Assembly (NCBI GenBank): GCA_019787685.1
Contig: JAHNUO010000083.1
Location: 1 to 43,203 of the forward strand
DNA: 43,203 nt
Reading direction: 5' to 3'
DNA from: Chiua virens
Taxonomy: Eukaryota; Basidiomycota; Agaricomycetes; Boletales; Boletaceae
The translations under genes and the position numbers were made by a program. Of this stretch, positions 35,199 to 43,203 are shown piece after piece (within the stretch, counting starts at the first letter, position 1; each line of letters opens with the position of its first letter). The notes below the pieces were generated by a model, which ran no database searches, had not been told where the DNA came from, and was given only the letters and a program-made list of their open reading frames with translations.

Positions 35199-36583
35199 TT
35201 GCACGGTCGCATCTTCACCCAATGCCTGCCTTGTGACCGGTACGTCCCTCCGACGAACAGCCAGGCCCCGCTGCTTCTGGTGCAAATCTGCCGCCAATGG
35301 AGGAGTGTGGCACACCAAACGCCTCAACTATGGTGTTCTTTGGACGCGACCGTAGGGGATGGTGCCGAAGAAGTAGCAGCCATCATGTGCAAGGGCCGCG
35401 TCGATCTCTACAGCGTCTGGTTGTCAAGGTCGGGAAGCCTCCCACTCTCACTCGCGGTCTCGTTTTCAGAAGACTATCCCTCGCTGGGTGACAGCTGGCT
35501 GCGGGTGGTTCGTTCCTACAGCGAACGCGTGAATCAACTCCGGGTTGTAGACGAAATTGGAGTAGACATCAGCCTTCTCGCCAAGGCCGCCAACCTAAAA
35601 CACCTCTCCATCGAAGGGCGGTCAGAGGAATGCAAGCATAGTCTTGCGCAACACCGTCCTTTTCTCCAAACCCTCGCCCTTGACGTGCACCACGCCTTAC
35701 CGACCGCGTTCCTTGGCGGTGAATGGGTCGGACTCACCCGCCTGGCTGTGAGGCTTCCAGACGACGCGGGCTACGAATTCCGCCGATTTTTAGGTTTGCT
35801 CGACCGCTGCCCCAACCTGAAGGCCTTGACATTTGGCCCCATTACCTCCGAGGATCTTCGTCAACCTCCATGCTCACACCCGAGTCTTCGGAACCTCACT
35901 GTCACCATTGACAGTGGTGTTGCGAATGAGGATCCCCATCCCGCGCTCACCTTGCCCGGAATACTCGTTCTCCGAGTGCAACATATGGTCAAAGGTGACT
36001 TGGAGGAAGAACTTTGGTCAGATGGAGGGTTGGAAGATATCGAGATCCTTGACGCGGAAGAATCAATGGAAGAGCAACTCACCTTTCCCCCGGGACCGCC
36101 TCGCCGGACATGCAGCATGCGTGTGGAAGATAGCGATCAAACATTCCACCTGTTCGACCCTGTTGGTGGAACATAACCCACCTACATCTAGAGGTGCGTG
36201 GCAGCACAGGCGTCTTCGGCACAGCCATCAAGCTGTGTCCAAATCTCGAAGTTCTCGCCCTCAGCGGCCGTCATTGCACCCCCCGCTGCACATATCTCCC
36301 CGAACCGCTCATCCATGCGAAACTCAGCCGTATATCCATTGCCGTATGGGCCGAGTTGGGAGACTTCTTGCTCCAGGCGACGCTGCCTGGCTTACGTGAA
36401 CTCAGTATCACCGCCGTTTCGTACGGGCAGCCCGAGCATATTCGTGATTTTTTGGTTCGTTCCGGTTGCCCTCTGGAACTGCTTAGGGTCCAGGCTAAGA
36501 GATCAAGGTCGTGGACCGAAGAAGAGGTGGGGGAACTTAGGGGACTGGTGCCTACGCTGGCCGAACTGACTTTAAATACGTAG
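35199..36583 (+). CDS. F-box/LRR-like protein, 5' end unresolved
   Basis: Exons to 36120 and 36192-36583 (71 bp intron) join in frame. The N-terminal part has the basidiomycete F-box pattern: TVELHGRIFTQCLP, then APLLLVQICRQWRSVA and TPQLWCSLDA, and leucine-rich segments follow (NLKHLSIEG, CPNLKALTFG, LRNLTVTI, CPNLEVLALSG). Such proteins recruit substrates to SCF ubiquitin ligases through Skp1. No ATG precedes the F-box in frame: the frame is open back to at least 35155 and a possible acceptor (TCCGCAG, ending 35152) suggests an upstream exon that I could not find. It may therefore be 5'-truncated. The given start is only the limit of the secure part. Confidence 0.7.
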
Positions 36584-37086
36584 TAACGTTTTTCTTTTTC
36601 TTATCTGCCTCGCTTCCAAAATGTCACGTATGGGAGTATACCGTTTATTGATCAGAATCCTCGCTCTTTCCTTCATCCTGAAAGCATTGCTTGTCGTGTA
36701 TTTACTCGTCCCTAGAATTACGACGGTCAAAGTATATCGTATGTATGGCGGTCAGAGACTCAGAGTGCATTTAGGAGGCGACGCGCACAATTGAGAGGCC
36801 GGCGCGTATGAAGAGGACGGCGCGCACATTAAAACTTAGAATGAAATTGTAAGCACCATCCAAAACTTCCAGGACTGCTCAGGTCACACTGGCTCGTGAC
36901 AGATACGTGAGTTTGTAAAATGTTGGTTACCCTCCCACATGATCCATAGGTTATGTGGGTGCAGTTGTCGAACCATAACCAGTATTACGTTATGCCGGAG
37001 TACAAACTATTACTATTACTGAACCATAGGAACTCGAAGTCTCGAATCACCCATTGTTGATCTCTTCGAAGGCAGGCAACCAGCAA
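36584..37086. other. Non-coding interval
   Basis: No gene or recognisable repeat seen. Confidence 0.4.
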
Positions 37087-38622
37087 ATGGATCAGGATAG
37101 CAACACAAGACCCGTCTTGGCGACGATCCACACTTCGTATCCACTCGAAGCGAACCTGCACACAGTCGTTGAAGACTTTGACGAAATGGACGAGACGGTG
37201 GTGGAAGGTGGCGTTCACCAGCCTGTCTGGGAAGGCGTTTGTCAGGACAGCTCCGTGGATGAGGTAAAACCTACCCAGGCTGCCCCTCTACCGGGATCTA
37301 GGGGAAAGGGGAAGAGGTGCCAGAGAAGGGCGAAAAGGAAGAAGTTGTTGGACCAGGCAAATGGAGGGGTTGTCGAAGATGACGGCGAAGGGCGGGGCGC
37401 AGAAGCACATCTCGGGGATGATCGAGGCCCGGTCGTTGACGCTCAAGAACGCAGCCGGGGAGGACCTTAAAGCTGCGGAGGGGGGTTGGATGGGCAGCAG
37501 GACGAGAACGCCCAACGAGGAAGAAAGCAGCCTGGAGGACGTACTGAAGGGCGGTCTGGAACTCGTGGAATGGAATGGGATGTGAGTTCGTCGATTTGAA
37601 AAAACAGAGAGTTGGAAGGACTGAATGACTATGGTAAGCGCGCCTCATGCAGTTCTGGATGCCACGGGACGTGTCGTTGCGGTTCTTGCGGGACGGCCGA
37701 GGGGGACGTTCGATGAGGTGATCCTTCAAGCAACAGCGTTATTTGAGCACCACAGCATGACGCTCTCGGGGGTCAACCAGACAACGGGGAGACTACCTAA
37801 CGGTAAGAAACACGGGAGGGGTCGGTTTCATGCGATCATCACAGGTGTCTCGTATGGTGGGGACAGCGGGTATGTTTTTCAGGGACTGCAGGTTGTGGAT
37901 TGGGATTAATGGTGTGCTTGTTGATAGTTCCCGATGAACACGGCGGTGCCTGAATTGTACAAAAATGCAGCTCGGGAACTGAAGGAAAGCAAGGCGATGT
38001 CAGATTGGCGGGTTTTCAAAAACCGTAAGTGTGTGAGCTTGGACTTTGGATTAGACACGGACACGAAGTTCGTCGCAGAGGCGTTTAGGACATTTTTCCC
38101 GAAGATATACGGATACTACGAGGACGAGTTGGGGAAGCTGTACAAAGACGACGGGAAGCTGGAACGTCCGTATGAAAGTTCAATAATGCCTGCAGCGGCA
38201 TACAACGTTGGGCCGGCGACGGTGTGTCGGCCGCATCGTGATTCGGCGAATCTGTCGTTTGGTATATGCGCGATCACTGCGCTAGGGTCGTTCAATGCAA
38301 AACGTGGGGGGCATCTTATCCTGAGGGAATGGGACTTGTGATCGAGTTTCCACCAGGGGCTACGATGCTGATTCCTTCAGCTGTTGTGACGCACTACAAT
38401 ACGAAGATCGAAGAGGGGGAAAGACGGCATTCGTTTACTCAGTATGCTGCAGGATCACTTTTCTGCTACATCGAGAATGGGATGAGGTCGGAGCAGGAGT
38501 TTGGGCAAGACTTGAAGGTGTCAGTTGGAGAAAAGGAGCGGCATTGGGAGGGAAGGCGTAAGCGTTGGAAGGAGGGCTTGGGTTTGTTTCCTAAGATTTA
38601 TGAAGACGAATATGCGAGGTGA
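37087..38622 (+). pseudogene. TET/JBP-like 2OG-Fe(II) dioxygenase, frameshifted
   Basis: The C-terminal half carries the Fe(II)/2-oxoglutarate set of a double-stranded beta-helix oxygenase: CRPHRDSANLSFG (HxD near 38234), GGHLIL, VIEFPPGATMLIPSAVVTH (distal His near 38392) and an Arg after it (GERRHSFTQYAAGSL). TET/JBP homologues, which oxidise 5-methylcytosine or thymine, are expanded in basidiomycetes. N-terminal parts: a basic region (37290-37350), EARSLTLKNAAGEDLKAAEG (frame 2), then DATGRVVAVLAGRP after an intron at 37582-37638, and a short possible intron at 37892-37927. The frame breaks near 38336-38339 between GGHLIL and VIEF (one base missing), and the junction near 37360 also changes frame (intron not resolved). 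With one base restored the catalytic set would be complete, so this is a young pseudogene or a sequence error. Confidence 0.65.
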
Positions 38623-39480
38623 GAGTAGCTAATGATACTGAGGGGATTTCGTAAAGAAGGTATGGTGATGGCTGGGTCAGGCTGGCTGCGGGAAGGAATT
38701 GAAAATGTGGAGTGACATGGAAGTAGGTGAAATAGGATGTTGAGTGGAGGGATGTCGAAATGGTGTGGATGGGAAAGTGGTGGTGTGAGGAGGAGGATGG
38801 AAAAGTTGGGTAGGGTGCCGTAGAGGGAGTAGTTTCAAGGGTAAGTAAAAGCATGTGGTCTGGGAGTGTGTACCGTGAGGGACAAAAAGATGGAAGAAAA
38901 AGAAAAGAAGGGATGGGTAGAGTTGCCCAGACGAGGAAAGCTCACAAAGACTACTTAGGATTACATAGCGCTATGTCGATGATGTAATCCTGTAGCAGCT
39001 GCAATGTTCTCCGACGATTTTCAGCTCTGGATAGTCAATGATGAGTTCATCATTTGCTATGTATTACAATGTAGGAATGAACATTGAGGATCGAGTCACT
39101 GTAGCACCACCTGAATTAGCTACACGTCATGGGATATCAGATAGTTCACTCGTAGTACATTAATGTATGCCCCATTGCAGTCATCACCTTGTCGCCCTCG
39201 AGTGAGGGAAGTCCGACTCACACAATGAAGCCAATGCCATAATAGGCTCCACGACAACGACAACCTGACCATTCAAGCTTCAAGTTCCACATCACACCCT
39301 GCATTGTTGTTATCACATGAAGTGCGATTATAATCATAATGCGATATTTGAGAAAAATCCCACACAAATCCAAGTGTAATTGCATGCCCGGGTGAGGTAG
39401 TCTTGGGAATCTCTGAGGTGGTTTCCTGCCGTTCTGTTTGGTGAGTCGACAATGTGTTGGTTAATATCTGGTGGGCGCGG
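38623..39480. other. Non-coding interval, purine-rich at the start
   Basis: G/A-rich from 38640 to 38930. No gene seen. Confidence 0.4.
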
Positions 39481-40215
39481 AATGCTTGAAGGAAAGGAGG
39501 GCAGCGAAGGGAACGAGGCAACCCCTACCAACTGCGGTTGGAGTTCTTGAAACGAAGGGGACGGGGCAACCCCCACAACCGCCACTCGTTTGTCCTACCT
39601 CCACCTGGAGTTGAAGCCCTTGAAATGAAGGAAAGAAACGAAGGGGACGGGGCAACCCCCGCAACCGCCACTCGTTTGTCCTACCTCCGCCTGGAGTTAA
39701 AGCTCTTGAAATGAAGGAAAGAAACGAAGGGGACGGGGCAACCGCCACAACCGCCACTCGCTTACTTTCCCTCTCCTGGAGTTGGAACGCTTGAAGAAAA
39801 GGAGGACAGCGAAGGGGGCGGGGCAACCCCCGCAACCGCCACTCGCTTACCTTCCCTCTGCCTGGAGTTGGAACGCTTGAAGAAAAGGAGGACAGCGAAG
39901 GGGGCGGGGCAACCCCCGCAACCGCCACTCGCTTACCTTCCCTCTGCCTGGAGTTGGTACGCTTGAAGAAAAGGAGGGCAGCGAAGGGGGCGGGGCAACC
40001 CCCGCAACCGCCACTCGCTTACCTTCCCTCTGCCTGGAGTTGGTACGCTTGAAGAAAAGGAGGGCAGCGAAGGGGGCGGGGCAACCCCCGCAACCGCCAC
40101 TCGCTTACCTTCCCTCTGCCTGGAGTTGGTACGCTTGAAGAAAAGGAGGGCAGCGAAGGGGACGAGGCAACCCCCGCAACCGCCACTCGTTTGCCCTCTC
40201 TGCCCGAGAGTTTGA
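39480..40215. repeat. Minisatellite, about eight units of 85-86 bp
   Basis: The unit contains CTTGAAGAAAAGGAGG, GCGAAGGGGGCGGGGCAAC and CCGCAACCGCCACTCG. The right-hand units are nearly identical and the left-hand ones more diverged. Minus-strand open frames of 134-155 codons are translations of the repeat. Confidence 0.9.
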
Positions 40216-40482
40216 AGGAAAGGTAGGAGATGAAGTGGTGGGGAGAAGGTGGTGGACCGCCCGCACGAGATGTCATACCACCTATTGTTCACCCACTTTG
40301 TGGACGATCTCAATATCCAAACGGCCCACCGTTCCAAACATCTATTGTGATTTGTAAGTCATGTGCGTCGCCACTGTCCTCGTTGCATATTTAAATGCCT
40401 GACCAATCCGCCGCAGAGCCGTCCCCACCCTTTCCTCTCCACTTTTTGTCTGCTCTTCATTTTTGGCAAAACACTTAAAATC

Positions 40483-42211
40483 ATGACCAGGACCAAGGTG
40501 ACAATCAGGTTGGGTCGACCTCGGGACCCCGCCGAAGAGATCCTCAGAAGACAAAGGGTTCGATCTTTGCCAATGATGCGAGCTCATGTTAAGACAACGA
40601 ATACTCGGCAATCTGGAAGCAGCGTGACTCGGGTCGCCTTGGAGCAGTCCTCGGCCGACGCACCCATGGAATCTCCCATGTTGTCCTGGGAAGGCCCGCT
40701 GTCTCCCCTTTCTTCCATTCAATCCCACTCGGAAGAGGAAATGGAAACCACCCAACCCACGCGCCACAATAGTGTACGTCGTTCTGTTCTTCGTTTTCAA
40801 TCCCTTTGACCAGTAGCTGATCTTCTCACTCTTAGTTTTGCACACTATGTCAGGACGGCGGGGACTCGCTCTACCTTTGCAGCGAATGTCCGCGCGTGGT
40901 GTGTGAGGTCTGCCTTCCTATTCCCTCCGAAGGTCAGAATGCCGTCTGGAACAAATTCGTGTGTACTAGCTGCCAGGAGCTTAAGGACCGCAAGCAAGGT
41001 ATGGAGGGGCAGAGGGAGTATGCTCCATATCAGGTGTGTCTTTTCTCGTCCTTTTGTAAAAAGGGAGACTCACGGGCTTCTTTGAGGGCTTTACTATTTC
41101 AAAGATGGGGTGGAGGCACCTGCGTTTCCTGCTGGCCTTCAGTTTGCTTCTGACTGTGGGGCATCTGCTCGCAGGCAGATCCATGACGAGGAGGTCTTAA
41201 TCCTCCATTTCTATTGTAAAGGCATGGACCCTGTTGGCTCACCCCCCTCAGCTTTGGAGGCCATGATCGGCTCATATTTCCCCTGCGGTGCCCTGCAGCT
41301 AAGGAGCATCCAATTTGATTTAGGGACTGACCGCAAGGTCAAAGCCCACAATGCCTCGATGGAGAAGCTCGCAGAAGAATTGTGTTCCAAGACAGTTGGC
41401 CGCGTGGTCGTCTTTGTCACAACCCATAGCGATGTTGAAAGTGGGAATTGTTTGCAGGCGAGTTTGCCCCCTCGGCGAAGATCCCCCAGGTAAGGCCAAA
41501 TTCGAGCATTCCTTGGTTGTGTCGGCTTTGAACGGAACGTTTGCAGCTGTTTCATGATTTGTTTGGCTCATCTCTGAAACATATTGTTCGGGGGGGCATC
41601 TTAGTTCTCCTCTCGTGTTGGTGGAGCCACCAATATCCTGAGTCCAGGGCAGGCCTCCAAGACTCTGTGAAAAGGTGAGCATGGTTCGTCATCTTCGATG
41701 TAACTACGTTCGAATCAAGGTTTAGCTTGCAGGTGAAACACTGCATTGCCTTTAGTGCACGGCGGTTCCAGCCAGCTCTGGCGTCTTTCTTCCTCACTGC
41801 ACTGTTCTTTTCTCATCTGATCGAGGGGTTTGACATTCCAGAGGCGATGCCAAAGCATTGACGAATGGTTTTGACCTGGGAACCCATGCCGACGTCTTCT
41901 GTTTCAGCAATGGTCCTTCTACCAGTGAAGCATCGGCTTCTTTCATTGCCACCAACTATGTTTGGTGGAATGCTAACCATCGTCCCTATGGAACGTCACT
42001 CCCTCTTCTTTGTCCCGTCTGCCGCGCTGTTCGACCGTGGAAACAGCCAGTTATCCGAGACAGCGGTTGGACTGTGCAGTGCGGAAACCCGTGTTGCGGA
42101 TTGAGGGCTGACGGGACCCATGGCCCAGCTGGTCTAGTTGCAGGAACAAAACCTCTCGGGATCAAGTTTGTGACGCCAACGAAGTCTAGGCCCAGTGGAT
42201 GGTTTCTATAG
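40483..42211 (+). pseudogene. Zn-finger / caspase-like family, copy 5 (divergent, dyad kept, one frameshift)
   Basis: Exon 1 (40483-40773) encodes a basic, Ser-rich start. Exon 2 (40836-41033) encodes a PHD-like finger (CTLC, CSECPRVVCEVC, CTSC). The next coding stretch (FKDGVEAPAFP, EEVLILHFYCKG) runs to 41457, where a GC-AG intron (GCGAGT) is the only donor in phase. VFVTTHSD supplies the candidate His. Exon 41547-41674 gives RGGILVLLSCWW with the candidate Cys. From 41726 the segment FSARRFQPALASFF leads to a one-base loss near 41850-41855, then DLGTHADVFCF, NHRPYGTSLPLLCPVC and CGNPCCG to the stop. The junction after exon 2 is not resolved. Proteins of this form are common hypothetical proteins in Agaricomycetes, as far as I recall. 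This copy links the four more diverged copies to that wider family. Confidence 0.65.
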
Positions 42212-43203
42212 ATGTTACTGCAAACTACTGTAACTTTGATTGTTTTCTATGTGTTATGGATTTCCTATGGCATTGCTGCAGGTTACGAACTGGTACCTTG
42301 ATTGATTCTATGAACATCATGTAACAATACTTTCTTATAAGTTGCAACCATTTCTAGTACATTTTCACAAATAGATGGGGGTTCGACTATGGTTCGGGTA
42401 AGGAAATGAAGATATGTATGGGGCAAACTTCAAGGTATATGTGATGTGCGCAGAATATAATAATAAATTGTTTGGACTGGACAGACAAGCCAACTCACCA
42501 CACTTCAAGGGGTACATGATTTGCGCGAACTAATGTGCACATTCATGCAAAATGACCATCAAGTGATGCAAGGTTTTGCGGTAAATTACAATTATAACCC
42601 AGCATAATTGAAACACAATTTGACAAAATGCAACCACCCAGCCACCAAGCCATCCAGCCATACATATTCCAAGGATAATTTAGTGCAAAATCAACCAAAT
42701 TAGACAAAATGAGGGTCAAGTGAGGCAAGGTTTTTGCGGTCAGTTTGACTATGACCCAGCATAAACCACATACAAATTGACCAATTTTTGAGCAAATTCG
42801 ACCACCCAGCCATACATCACCAAGGATAATTCAGTGCAAAATTGGACAAAATGAGGGACAATTTACGCAAGGTTTTGCGGTAATTTATGACAGTGATATG
42901 ACCAAGGGTAATCCAATTGCAATATGTAAGCATAATTTGATGAAAAAGACATGGCAACTCAGATAATATTTGTCTGCATCTGACCACCATCTGATGATTA
43001 TGTAAGCGACTAAGCCACCACCCAACCGTTTCTGATGCTTATGTACGCAACCATCCCACCATCTGAGGATGTCTGATGTGTATGTAAGCGTCTGTCTGAC
43101 CAAGTCTTTAGCCCTTTGAATGACCATTTCCAGTACTGGAAACAGATGGATGGATGGATGAATGGTTGATGATGGAGAGGGTTAGATAGTCTAAATTATT
43201 ATG
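42212..43203. repeat. AT-rich terminal stretch with imperfect repeats of about 150 bp
   Basis: GCAAGGTTTT(T)GCGGT recurs at 42568, 42725 and 42867, each followed by similar ACCCAGC/AATT-rich text. CCACCCAGCCA and TTATGTAMGC motifs recur as well. A GGAT microsatellite lies at 43147-43163. No gene. Confidence 0.6.

Noticed and set aside
39461..40337. Minus-strand proteins with repeated RGLPRPLRCPPFLQA
   Set aside because: Translation of the 85-86 bp minisatellite; the period does not keep frame between units.

Overview
The window looks like a gene-poor, repeat-rich accessory region of a basidiomycete, most likely Agaricomycete, genome. The reasons are many short introns (mostly 47-70 bp, GT-AG, with CTGAC-like branch points), lineage-typical families (OrsD/RecQ helicase fusion, Crinkler-kinase, F-box, TET/JBP-like dioxygenase) and decayed DNA transposons. 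All gene calls come from reading the sequence and hand-splicing; no database search was possible.

Layout. 0.4-2.1 kb: 5' fragment of a Helitron Rep/helicase gene with one in-frame stop, followed by a satellite whose every unit carries a short palindrome (2.1-3.5 kb) and C-rich simple repeats (3.5-4.0 kb). 4.5-5.4 kb: decayed Tc1/mariner-IS630 DD34E transposase. 7.1-13.9 kb: one giant gene. Eleven exons join in frame to encode 2,052 residues: zinc fingers and an OrsD-like domain, then a region with the R...K...R...HS-x7-Y signature of a tyrosine recombinase, then a RecQ-type helicase and a C-terminal Cys-rich domain. 15.0-17.4 kb: an intact Crinkler-type gene with two tandem ubiquitin-like heads, a possible nuclease motif and a kinase-like tail.

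17.5-27.0 kb: two inverted copies of a roughly 0.9 kb repeat made of consecutive hairpins enclose two near-identical genes (19.2-20.9 and 23.9-25.6 kb). The left repeat carries a 263 bp MITE with a TA duplication, and the right copy preserves the empty site. The enclosed genes belong to a five-member local family (further copies at 29.6, 32.0 and 40.5 kb). It has an N-terminal Cys-rich finger, a middle domain with a His in a [DT]THS motif and a Cys after a hydrophobic strand (reminiscent of caspase/CHAT peptidases), and a C-terminal Cys-rich domain. Members differ in whether His and Cys are kept.

27.5-29.1 kb: an intact six-exon gene of unknown function with a duplicated linker exon. 35.2-36.6 kb: F-box protein lacking a visible start. 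37.1-38.6 kb: TET/JBP-like 2OG-Fe(II) dioxygenase with a -1 frameshift. 39.5-40.2 kb: minisatellite. 42.2-43.2 kb: AT-rich non-coding sequence with imperfect repeats.

The genes do not form a pathway. The region reads as a zone of turnover where a putative recombinase-helicase, several transposon types, repeats and expanded effector- or immunity-like families coexist. From 31 kb on, five single-base losses break otherwise good genes; these are either young pseudogenes or uncorrected homopolymer errors.
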